Below are positions 17,191 to 24,191 of a stretch of 64,000 nt of DNA, piece after piece. The DNA lies in assembly GCA_051881455.1 (NCBI GenBank), contig JBJEPX010000061.1, forward strand, positions 1-64,000, written 5' to 3'. Numbering within the stretch: position 1 is the first letter of the stretch; each line of letters begins with the position of its first letter. A program made the position numbers and the translations under genes. Below the pieces are notes generated by a model that saw nothing but the letters and a program-made list of their open reading frames with translations, was not told the origin of the DNA and searched no databases. The DNA comes from Fimenecus sp051881455 (GTDB lineage: Bacteria; Bacillota; Clostridia; Oscillospirales; Acutalibacteraceae).

Positions 17191-18156
17191 ATGAATTTTA
17201 CCGAAATCGGAAATAACGGCCAGGTTGAGGGCTTTGCGGTTATAAAACAGTGTGATAAAAAAACTGCCAAAAACGGAAACGCTTATCTTGATATTGTTTT
17301 GTCTGACAAAAGCGGCGAAATATTCGCTAAATTGTGGGACTATAATGAAGTATCCCACGGCAAATATGAAAACGATATGTTTGTAAAAATAAGGGGTACT
17401 CTTTTAAAATATAACGGCAACGACCAGTTACGAATTGAGAGAATACGCCCCGTTACGGAAAGCGATAATGTGAATGTGGCGGATTATGTAAAGTCTGCCG
17501 ATTATGACGGCAACGAAATGTTTGATTCTCTCGTTTCAAAAGTCAGCACTTTTCAGGATGAAGAACTTAAAAAGATTGTTTTATATCTGCTTGATTCAAA
17601 TAAAGAAAAAATACTTTTTTATCCTGCGGCTTACAGACTTCATCATGCCATAAGATGCGGTTTGCTGATGCATACCGCGTCAATAGTAAAGCTATGCGAG
17701 GGCGTCTGCCGCGTATATCCCTTTGTCAACCGTGAGTTACTTATTTCCGGCGCAATTCTTCACGATATAGCTAAAACTGTTGAGTTTGATGTGCGTGAAA
17801 CAGGTCTGGCCTCAGGATATACGGTGGAGGGCAACCTTATCGGTCACCTTGTAAAAGGCGCTATGATGGTAGATGAGGCAGCGAAAAAGCTTTCAATTGA
17901 TAAGGAAAAATCAATGCTTTTACAGCATATGATTTTGTCTCATCACGGTGAGCCTGATTTCGGTGCCGCAGTAAGGCCGCAGTTTTTGGAAGCAGAGCTT
18001 TTGTCGGAGCTCGACCTTATGGACGCCCGCGTTTATGAAATAATGAGTGCTGTTGAAGGTGTGGAAAAAGGTGAGTTTTCTCAGCGGCTTTGGGCGTTGG
18101 AGGACAGAAAGTTTTATAAATATAATGATGCTGAATTAAAGGTAGATATTTTATAA
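17191..18156 (+). CDS. yhaM: YhaM-type 3'-5' exoribonuclease (OB fold plus HD domain)
   Basis: 321 aa, the YhaM length. Residues 1-90 form an OB-fold nucleic-acid-binding domain. From about 150 an HD phosphohydrolase domain follows, with HHAIRCGLLMHT, the metal-binding HDIAKT (about residue 191), and the late ILSHHGEPDFGA. YhaM degrades RNA and nicked or short DNA ends from the 3' side in Firmicutes. It has its own promoter and terminator, so it is a single-gene unit. Confidence 0.9.
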   Translation: MNFTEIGNNGQVEGFAVIKQCDKKTAKNGNAYLDIVLSDKSGEIFAKLWDYNEVSHGKYENDMFVKIRGTLLKYNGNDQLRIERIRPVTESDNVNVADYVKSADYDGNEMFDSLVSKVSTFQDEELKKIVLYLLDSNKEKILFYPAAYRLHHAIRCGLLMHTASIVKLCEGVCRVYPFVNRELLISGAILHDIAKTVEFDVRETGLASGYTVEGNLIGHLVKGAMMVDEAAKKLSIDKEKSMLLQHMILSHHGEPDFGAAVRPQFLEAELLSELDLMDARVYEIMSAVEGVEKGEFSQRLWALEDRKFYKYNDAELKVDIL

Positions 18157-18162
18157 TTCACT

Positions 18163-18198
18163 CCACAGACGGAATAAGTGTTCGTCTGTGGACTTTTT
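18163..18198 (+). terminator. Terminator of the yhaM-like gene
   Basis: CCACAGACG pairs perfectly with CGTCTGTGG, followed by ACTTTTT. The inverted-repeat element begins 2 nt later. Confidence 0.85.
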
Positions 18199-18199
18199 G

Positions 18200-18480
18200 T
18201 TAAGGTGAGAAGAGTCGAACCCGATATGGTTTAAAACGGCATATTTTCGCCTGAACTGCGTTAAAAATCTTGCCAAACGGCAGTATGGCGGCGATTTTGT
18301 GCCTTGTTCATACTAAAATCTACTCGTTTTAAACTGCTCCGCACCGAAAATGCAGAGAGTACGGATGAATTTTTGCTTTTGAAACGGCAGTTGGGCTTGA
18401 CGCCCGACGACGGTGAAAAAGTGAAAATACGCCGTAATATCAAATTTTCGGCATATTGTGTTTGACCCTCCTCACCTTAA
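18200..18480. repeat. 281-bp non-coding element with imperfect terminal inverted repeats (MITE-like)
   Basis: The ends are TTAAGGTGAG and CTCACCTTAA, a perfect 10-bp inverted repeat. Similarity continues inward: 24 of the first 29 positions match between the two arms, and both arms then carry a CGGC(A/G)TATTTTC motif after a short insertion. The interior has no credible gene. The element fills most of the gap between the yhaM terminator and the response-regulator promoter. It looks like a miniature inverted-repeat transposable element or a structured interspersed repeat. No second copy is visible in this window, so its repetitive nature is inference. Confidence 0.7.
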
Positions 18481-18497
18481 TAAATTCTTAATAAATT
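18476..18497 (+). promoter_or_regulatory. Tandem 11-bp direct repeats upstream of the response regulator
   Basis: CTTAATAAATT occurs twice back to back (18476-18486 and 18487-18497), and a looser copy, CTTAAATTAAA, starts at 18510. An 11-bp period matches how OmpR/PhoB-family dimers bind one DNA face. Their position 55 bp before the regulator gene suggests autoregulation. The first copy shares its first five bases with the end of the inverted-repeat element. Confidence 0.55.
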
Positions 18498-18551
18498 ACT
18501 TACTTTTTTCTTAAATTAAAATGCAGTAAAATACCGTTGGAGGTCGAAAAT

Positions 18552-19250
18552 ATGTATAATATTCTTATTTGTGATGATGAAAAGGACATAGTCAATGCCC
18601 TTGATATTTATCTTAAATCGGAGGGATATAATACAGTTCTTTCTTACAACGGCAGAGAAGCTTTGGAAAAAGTAAGAACAGAGGAGATTCATCTTGTTTT
18701 AATGGATATAATGATGCCTGTAATGGACGGTATAACCGCAATGGTGAAAATCCGTGAAATAAGCAATATTCCGGTAATTTTATTAACGGCAAAAAGTGAG
18801 GATACCGATAAGGTATTGGGGCTTAATGTGGGCGCGGACGATTATATTACAAAGCCCTTTAATCCTGTTGAGGTGATGGCAAGAGTTAAGTCACAGCTTC
18901 GTCGTTATATGATGCTGGGCGGCGGTAATATGCCTGAAAGAGCCATTGTAATCGGTACAATTGAGCTGGACGATTCATCAAAAAGGTTAACGGTGGACGG
19001 CGAGCGAATTTCTCTTACACCTACGGAATATGAAATTCTCCGTTTGCTTATGCAAAACCCAGATAAGGTATTTTCTCCGAAAGAAATATATCAAAAGGTC
19101 TGGAAGGATGACCCCTACGGCGCCGAAAGTACAGTAGCGGTACATATAAGACATCTCCGTGAAAAAATCGAAATTAACCCTGCCGAGCCCCGTTATCTGA
19201 AAGTTGTGTGGGGACAGGGCTACAAGATGGAACGAGGTGCGAATGAATGA
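18552..19250 (+). CDS. OmpR/PhoB-family response regulator
   Basis: 232 aa from ATG 18552, with GGAGG about 9 nt upstream. The TTG at 18537 overlaps that site and is rejected. The receiver domain (1-120) has the acidic pair CDDE near residues 7-10, the phospho-acceptor Asp52 in LMDIMMPVMDG, and the conserved Lys in TKPF. The C-terminal winged helix (about 135-232) has LTPTEYEILRLLMQNPDKVF and AVHIRHLREKIE. It overlaps the kinase gene by 4 bases (ATGA), the classic arrangement for a cognate pair. The input signal is unknown. Confidence 0.95.
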   Translation: MYNILICDDEKDIVNALDIYLKSEGYNTVLSYNGREALEKVRTEEIHLVLMDIMMPVMDGITAMVKIREISNIPVILLTAKSEDTDKVLGLNVGADDYITKPFNPVEVMARVKSQLRRYMMLGGGNMPERAIVIGTIELDDSSKRLTVDGERISLTPTEYEILRLLMQNPDKVFSPKEIYQKVWKDDPYGAESTVAVHIRHLREKIEINPAEPRYLKVVWGQGYKMERGANE

Positions 19251-21349
19251 AAAACAGCATTAAAAGCAGTTTTATTTTAAAGCTTATTTCCGTTTTACTG
19301 TTGGGCGTTACCGTAACCGCTTTTGTTTTTTCAACCCTCTGTATGGGTTTCGGAGTTTTTTCGGGCGTTTTCAAAAATGCTGATAACTGTGAAATCGCAA
19401 AGAAAAATATTCTTGAGGAGCATTTGAATTCCGTACTTTGGCAAATAAATTATAATATGTACGATACATCTTCCTATCCCGATGTTTCGGGCAATGTTAT
19501 GTATGAGGTTGCGGATGGCTCGGGCAAGGTGCTTTATTCCGATTTAAAAGATACACCTGTTCAGCTTGAAAAAACAGAGAGCTTTTCCGGAGAATACAGT
19601 TTGAGTTATGTTATGCGTAACGGCTTGATATACAATATAGAGCTGTTTGACGAAGAATCAAGAAAAATTATCCAAGAAAACCTTAGCAAAATTGAACCGG
19701 AAAAGTATTATGAAACAGAGGGCGAATCGACCGAAACAACGACGCAATATGAAGTAGAGAATGTTACAAATCCTTCCGCAGAAACGGAGAAAGATGCGGA
19801 TAAAATTAAGCTCAGAACCGATTATACAATCACCGTTAAGCTTACTGAGGACCTTAGTGAAAAGGATAGCTTTTATCTTTTATCAAAAGCAGTAAATTTT
19901 GTAAGCGAAAATAAAGCAGGCTTTGCCGTTACTATGGCGGTTTCGGCAGTTTTATCCTTGTGTCTGTTTATTTTCCTTATGTGCGCGTCAGGTCATAAAA
20001 GCGGCGTAGAAGGCATCCATATTTCCAGATTTGATAAATTCCCGATTGATATTATATTTGTATTTGTCGGTGCGGCGGTAATCGGTATGCTAAGCGGTTC
20101 TGTATGGCTGTTAGATGAAACGCTTTACGATGTTTATCAAAATGTGTCGTTTTACGGAGATTTTTATGCAATAGCGCAATCATGTATAGCATTGTGCTTT
20201 TTAGCCGTGTATTGTTCCGCAGTGTTGCTTACCGTTGTGTCAATGACATCTGCGGTGCGGCTGAAAACAAAAACATTTATGCAATCATCATTAGCCTTTA
20301 AGATTATACATCTTACTTTTAAGTTTATTAAAAAAATCTGTAAGTTGATTTCCAAGTTCTTTAAAGGCTTACCCCTCGTTTGGAAAACAGGTGCGGCTGT
20401 AACGGCGTTGTTCTTTATGGAAATGCTTATGGCAACCGATTGCTTTGCCGTGATTGTATTGCTTAACTTATTGCTTGCCGCTCTTGCGGTGCTTGTATCA
20501 ATTTTGCTGAAAAAAATTCAAATAGGCACAAAGAGCGTTGCCGACGGTAATATTTACGAAAAAATTGATACATCTCATATGTTCGGCGATATTAAAAGGC
20601 ATGCCGAAAATATCAACCATATTAATGACGGTATTGCCGCCGCTGTGCAGGAGCAAATGAAAAGCGAGCGTTTCAAAACGGAGCTTATAACAAATGTTTC
20701 CCACGATATTAAAACGCCCCTTACATCAATCATAAACTATGTTGATCTGCTTGAAAAAGAGGACATAGAGAACCCCAACGCAAAAGAATATATTGAGGTT
20801 ATTTCACGCCAGTCTGCAAGGCTTAAAAAGCTCATTGTTGATTTGATTGAGGCGTCAAAAGCCTCAACGGGAAATATGACGGTTAATTTCACCGATTTTG
20901 AAATCGGCATACTTCTCTCGCAAGCCCTCGGAGAATATCAGGAACGGTTTAATAACGCCGGTTTAGAGGTAATTCTCAATAAGCCGGAAGAACCCCTTTC
21001 GGTAACTGCGGACAGTCGCTTGATGTGGAGAGTGTTCGATAATGTTTTAAACAACATTTCAAAATATGCGCAGCCTCATACAAGAGTGTATATTGACGCA
21101 GTTAAAAAAGGAAAAACAGCTGAAATCTTTTTCAGAAACATTTCAAAAGAACAGCTTAACATTTCGGGAGATGAGCTGATGGAACGCTTTGTGCGCGGGG
21201 ACAGCTCAAGAAATACGGAGGGCAGCGGTCTTGGACTTTCAATCGCCAAAAGTCTCGCAGAGCTTCAAAAGGGTAGCTTTGAAATAGATATAGACGGCGA
21301 TTTGTTTAAAGTAAGACTCACTTTACCCCTTGCTTATGAAAAAAAGTAA
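19247..21349 (+). CDS. Membrane sensor histidine kinase
   Basis: 700 aa. An N-terminal transmembrane helix (about 8-32) and an external region with a Thr/Glu-rich stretch come first. A block of several membrane helices (about 222-420) follows. The cytoplasmic kinase has the H box NVSHDIKTPLTSIINY (His near 486), the N box VFDNVLNNISKYA and the G2 box GSGLGLSIAKSLAE. The G1 box (DxGxG) is absent and is replaced by an FFRNISKEQLN-type segment. That pattern occurs in a clostridial kinase subgroup. The multi-helix middle suggests sensing in or near the membrane, such as envelope stress, but this is inference. The upstream response regulator is its partner. Confidence 0.92.
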   Translation: MKNSIKSSFILKLISVLLLGVTVTAFVFSTLCMGFGVFSGVFKNADNCEIAKKNILEEHLNSVLWQINYNMYDTSSYPDVSGNVMYEVADGSGKVLYSDLKDTPVQLEKTESFSGEYSLSYVMRNGLIYNIELFDEESRKIIQENLSKIEPEKYYETEGESTETTTQYEVENVTNPSAETEKDADKIKLRTDYTITVKLTEDLSEKDSFYLLSKAVNFVSENKAGFAVTMAVSAVLSLCLFIFLMCASGHKSGVEGIHISRFDKFPIDIIFVFVGAAVIGMLSGSVWLLDETLYDVYQNVSFYGDFYAIAQSCIALCFLAVYCSAVLLTVVSMTSAVRLKTKTFMQSSLAFKIIHLTFKFIKKICKLISKFFKGLPLVWKTGAAVTALFFMEMLMATDCFAVIVLLNLLLAALAVLVSILLKKIQIGTKSVADGNIYEKIDTSHMFGDIKRHAENINHINDGIAAAVQEQMKSERFKTELITNVSHDIKTPLTSIINYVDLLEKEDIENPNAKEYIEVISRQSARLKKLIVDLIEASKASTGNMTVNFTDFEIGILLSQALGEYQERFNNAGLEVILNKPEEPLSVTADSRLMWRVFDNVLNNISKYAQPHTRVYIDAVKKGKTAEIFFRNISKEQLNISGDELMERFVRGDSSRNTEGSGLGLSIAKSLAELQKGSFEIDIDGDLFKVRLTLPLAYEKK

Positions 21350-21627
21350 ACGCTTTAAAAAGATTTTAATTGTACTGATAATTATTCTGATTTTCGCCGT
21401 GGCATTTAAGATATGTGGGACTGCCACATTCGGAAATAATTTATAAAAACAGTCTTACTCTTGAGGAGTATATTGAAAAGCTGGAATACGGAAAATTTTA
21501 TGCTTACGAGGATTGGATAATAACACGGCAAAAAGGGGATACCCCGAAAGTCCCCCAAGAATATGTTTCAGTTACAGTTTCTCCCGATAATTCGGGAGGC
21601 AGAATTTATGCATTCAAAGTAAAATAA
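21336..21627 (+). pseudogene. Small membrane-anchored protein, apparently frameshifted
   Basis: ATG 21336 opens a 36-aa frame with a Lys-rich start and one strong hydrophobic helix (KKILIVLIIILIFAVAFK). It ends at 21446. A second frame, one base shifted, is open from 21391 to 21627. It encodes a soluble C-terminal domain including SLTLEEYIEKLEYGKFYAYED and a beta-rich end. The second frame has only a GTG (21415) without a ribosome site, while the first overlaps the kinase stop by 14 bases. The simplest reading is one roughly 95-aa gene split by an indel between 21391 and 21443. A sequencing error or programmed +1 shift is possible. Confidence 0.5.
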
Positions 21628-21628
21628 G

Positions 21629-21652
21629 AACAGCACCCACCGGGTGCTGTTT
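21629..21652. terminator. Terminator between the kinase unit and the yjbR-like gene
   Basis: AACAGCACCC pairs perfectly with GGGTGCTGTT around a short loop. The T-tracts are moderate on both sides, so it probably serves both convergent units. Confidence 0.75.
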
Positions 21653-21661
21653 ACTTTTGTC

Positions 21662-22033
21662 TTATTCATCATTCAGTAACTTTTGCTTATATTTTGGGAG
21701 CTTTCCCACAACCGTTGAATAGCTGTGTTCAATCATTTCGTATATTATTTCATCGGGCACGGAGCCGTCAAGTGAAAAAGTATTAAAATACGGCTGTTGG
21801 ACGGGAGGACAGTGATACCCTCTCACAACCTTTTCGGGAAATATCTGTCTGTAAAATTGCCCCGTCATCATATCACAGTTAAGTGTAATTGTGTCGATGC
21901 CTTTTAACTGAAAAAATTGTGCAAAAATTCGTTTTTCAACCTTGATTATTGTAACATCAGGACCGAAAGGGTAGTCAATATATGCGCCCCTCTTTTTCAG
22001 ACAGTATTCAATAAGTTCATTTGGCGTAACCAT
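21662..22033 (-). CDS. MmcQ/YjbR-family protein
   Basis: 123 aa from the ATG at 22033 (MVTPNELIEYCLKKRGAYID). The frame is open further upstream, but that part overlaps trmL. The YjbR fold is recognisable from YPFGPDVTIIKV, IFAQFFQLKGIDTITLNCD and the C-terminal YFNTFSLDGSVPDEIIYEMIEHSY. The family has a CyaY-like fold and is annotated as possible DNA binding, but its role is not settled. The start lies 1 base after the trmL stop, so translation is coupled to it. Confidence 0.85.
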   Translation of the reverse strand: MVTPNELIEYCLKKRGAYIDYPFGPDVTIIKVEKRIFAQFFQLKGIDTITLNCDMMTGQFYRQIFPEKVVRGYHCPPVQQPYFNTFSLDGSVPDEIIYEMIEHSYSTVVGKLPKYKQKLLNDE

Positions 22034-22034
22034 T

Positions 22035-22538
22035 TTATTGCTGTCCCCAATCGTAATTGCGTAGCTCGCCCGACTCCAAAAGCTTTGGAAAATCCCATTG
22101 CCGCAACGCTTCATATACTCCGATAGCAACGGCGTTTGAAAGATTAAGACTTCTCGCCTCGTCAATCATAGGTATGCGCACGCATTTATCGGGATTTTCA
22201 AAAAGCAGCTTTTCAGGCAGCCCCGCAGTTTCCTTGCCGAACACAAGATATGTGTTGTCGGGATATTTTACGTCTGTATGCCTGTGTTGCGCTTTTGTGG
22301 AAAAATAGAAAAAATTACCGTCGGGATTTTTATGGAAAAAATCTTCCAAGGAATCGTAATATGTAATGTCTAATAAATACCAGTAGTCAAGTCCGGCGCG
22401 TTTCAATTTTTTGTCATCGGGTGTAAATCCCATAGGACCTACAAGATGAAGTCTTGCACCCGTTGCGGCACAGGTTCGTGCAACATTTCCCGTATTTTGC
22501 GGTATTTCAGGCTCCACCATAACAATATTCAGCGTCAT
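22035..22538 (-). CDS. trmL: tRNA (cytidine/uridine-34-2'-O)-methyltransferase TrmL
   Basis: 167 aa, a minimal SPOUT-class methyltransferase that methylates the wobble ribose in certain leucine tRNAs using S-adenosylmethionine. The trefoil-knot motifs are visible: VEPEIPQNTGNVARTCAATGA at the N-terminus, LVFGKETAGLPE, and the C-terminal RIPMIDEARSLNLSNAVAIGVYEALRQ. Length and motifs match the YibK/TrmL group. It is first in a two-gene minus-strand unit with the YjbR-family gene. Confidence 0.95.
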   Translation of the reverse strand: MTLNIVMVEPEIPQNTGNVARTCAATGARLHLVGPMGFTPDDKKLKRAGLDYWYLLDITYYDSLEDFFHKNPDGNFFYFSTKAQHRHTDVKYPDNTYLVFGKETAGLPEKLLFENPDKCVRIPMIDEARSLNLSNAVAIGVYEALRQWDFPKLLESGELRNYDWGQQ

Positions 22539-22635
22539 AAAATCACCTTGCTTTGTTTTTTTAAAAGTATAACATTTTTAGAAAAAATTTTAAATACGGT
22601 TTATAAATTTTTTTCTTTCTTTTTCAAAAAATATT

Positions 22636-22665
22636 ATTGCTCTCAAATAAATTTTTGAGAGTAAT
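22636..22665 (+). repeat. 12-bp stem hairpin in the leader of the 58-aa gene
   Basis: ATTGCTCTCAAA pairs with TTTGAGAGTAAT (one G-U) around TAAATT, ending 7 nt before the AAGGAGG ribosome site of the next small gene. There is no T-run on the plus strand. On the minus strand it is followed by ATATTTTTTG but no minus-strand gene ends there. It may be an RNA leader structure. Confidence 0.5.
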
Positions 22666-22686
22666 TTCAAAAAAGGAGGAAGAGAT

Positions 22687-22863
22687 ATGAATAACAATAT
22701 GTATAAGATGCTGGGCGCTGGTGTTCTTGCAGGCACGGCGGCTCTTGCGATTACGGGTGCGGCGTCAAAAAATTCAACAAAAAGAAAGATGAAAAAGGCA
22801 ACTAAAAAAGCTGTAAACACTTTTTCAAATGTTGTTGATAATATGAACAGTATGATGAAATAA
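22687..22863 (+). CDS. Small basic protein with an Ala/Gly helix (58 aa)
   Basis: 58 aa starting at ATG 22687 behind a strong AAGGAGGAAG site. The N-terminal half is a small-residue hydrophobic helix (about residues 8-26, rich in Ala, Gly and Leu). The middle is Lys/Arg-rich, and the C-terminus is polar with several Met and Asn. The form resembles small spore-associated or membrane peptides of Clostridia, but I cannot name a family. It lies 9 bases before the deacetylase gene and upstream of the SASP gene, a sporulation-leaning neighbourhood. Confidence 0.65.
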   Translation: MNNNMYKMLGAGVLAGTAALAITGAASKNSTKRKMKKATKKAVNTFSNVVDNMNSMMK

Positions 22864-22872
22864 GGCGGTATT

Positions 22873-23754
22873 ATGAGAAAAACCGTAAAAATTATCGGCA
22901 TAATGTTAAGCCTTAGTCTGCTTTGCTCCTGCGTTCGGACAAAATACGAGCCTATTTCAGACGAAACTTATACGGAAAAGCCGTCCGAAAGGTCATATTC
23001 ACCGGAAACCACCGTTTCGCCCGAGCCGTTAGCGGACAATGGGAAAAAGCTTTCAACAGAGAAAAAGTCCCATAGTTACGGCGTGGCAAAAAACGGCGAA
23101 GCGCATGAAATTTCAAAAAATGCGCAAAAGTATTTTGAACAGGGCGGATTCAACGCCTTTTGTCTTGATACAAAATCCCAAAATAAGGTTTTATATTTAA
23201 CCTTTGACTGCGGTTATGAAAACGGCTACACATCAAAAATACTCGATGTGCTGAAAGAGAAAAATGTCAACGCAGCCTTTTTCTGTACTTTACCGCAGGT
23301 AAAAGAAAACCCCGAGCTTATAAAAAGAATGATAGACGAAGGCCATATTGTTGGCAACCATTCCGTAACACACCCGTCCTTTGCCGAAATCACGAAAAAT
23401 CAAATGGCTGATGAAATAAAGACAATGGACGCGTATCTCCGTGAAAACTTTAATTACAGCGAACCGTATTTTCGATTTCCGAAGGGTGAGTATAATGAGG
23501 TTGCCCTCAGCGTTGTAGATTCATTAGGCTATAAAAGCGTTTTTTGGTCACTGTCGTATGCCGATTGGGATTTGAATAACCAAAAAGGTGAGCAGTATGC
23601 ATATGAAACGGTAATTTCAAGGCTTCATCCCGGTGCCGTAATACTTTTGCACTCTGTTTCACCTGACAATGCAAATGCCCTCAGCCGTATAATCGATAAA
23701 GCTCGTGAAGAGGGGTATTCGTTTATGTCGCTGAGGGATTTTCCGCAAAATTAG
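22873..23754 (+). CDS. PdaA-like polysaccharide deacetylase lipoprotein
   Basis: 293 aa. The N-terminus has a lipobox-like LSLLCSC (Cys near residue 19-21), so it is probably a membrane lipoprotein. The NodB/CE4 domain spans about 95-290, with the TFDCGYENGYTSKIL motif 1, HSVTHPSF (metal His residues), RFPKGEYN and the late GAVILLHSVS. In PdaA-type enzymes motif 1 differs from the usual TFDDG, and this protein shows that variant. PdaA removes acetyl groups during muramic-delta-lactam formation in spore cortex, allowing germination. Whether this is the cortex enzyme itself is inferred from motif and the SASP neighbour. Confidence 0.85.
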   Translation: MRKTVKIIGIMLSLSLLCSCVRTKYEPISDETYTEKPSERSYSPETTVSPEPLADNGKKLSTEKKSHSYGVAKNGEAHEISKNAQKYFEQGGFNAFCLDTKSQNKVLYLTFDCGYENGYTSKILDVLKEKNVNAAFFCTLPQVKENPELIKRMIDEGHIVGNHSVTHPSFAEITKNQMADEIKTMDAYLRENFNYSEPYFRFPKGEYNEVALSVVDSLGYKSVFWSLSYADWDLNNQKGEQYAYETVISRLHPGAVILLHSVSPDNANALSRIIDKAREEGYSFMSLRDFPQN

Positions 23755-23848
23755 CAAATATTTTCAATAATAAAAAAAGCATATGTGATAACACTATTAT
23801 TGCAAACGCAATTCAAATAAAAATTAAATTGATAAGGGGTGTAATAAG

Positions 23849-24043
23849 ATGTCAAGAAATTCTAAGAGCGTAGTACCCGAGGCACGTGAGGCTCTCAATA
23901 AGTTCAAGATGGAAGCTGCTTCTGAAGTAGGCGTAAATCTTAAACAGGGTTACAACGGCGACCTTACTTCTAAGCAGGCCGGTTCTGTCGGCGGTCAGAT
24001 GGTTAAAAAGATGATCAAGTCTTATGAAGAAGGCATGAAATAA
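23849..24043 (+). CDS. Alpha/beta-type small acid-soluble spore protein
   Basis: 64 aa with the family hallmarks. The GPR cleavage-type region is KFKMEAASEVGVNL, and the C-terminal signature is GDLTSKQAGSVGGQMVKKMI. SASPs coat forespore DNA, switch it to an A-like form and protect it from UV and heat. They are then cut by GPR, encoded at 14.9 kb. A ribosome site (AAGGGGTG) precedes ATG 23849. A sigma-G promoter would be expected, but I could not define one with confidence. Confidence 0.95.
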   Translation: MSRNSKSVVPEAREALNKFKMEAASEVGVNLKQGYNGDLTSKQAGSVGGQMVKKMIKSYEEGMK

Positions 24044-24065
24044 GCTGAATTCTGACTGAATTTAT

Positions 24066-24096
24066 GAACCCGATGGGAAATATCCTGTCGGGTTCG
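24066..24096 (+). terminator. Probable terminator of the SASP gene
   Basis: GAACCCGA pairs with TCGGGTTC, and an inner GGA/TCC pair tightens the loop. The following T-tract (GGTCTTTATG) is weak. Confidence 0.6.
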
Positions 24097-24126
24097 GTCT
24101 TTATGTAAAAAAATTTAAAAAAACTA

Positions 24127-24155
24127 TTGGAAAATCAAAGTATATGTTATATAAT
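24127..24155 (+). promoter_or_regulatory. Promoter of the hprK operon
   Basis: TTGGAA (24127-24132), a 17-nt spacer and perfect TATAAT (24150-24155). It overlaps the upstream ATG of the hprK frame and so supports the TTG start at 24192. Confidence 0.8.
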
Positions 24156-24191
24156 TATATAAAATATAGTTATAAAGGGGAGGTCGGCGTT

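Noticed and set aside
18261..18443. 60-aa minus-strand frame inside the inverted-repeat element
   Set aside because: No ribosome site and no protein-like pattern. The stretch is better explained as non-coding repeat.
23755..23848. Sigma-G promoter for the SASP gene
   Set aside because: A GCATA-like -35 is present but no convincing -10 stands at the right distance.
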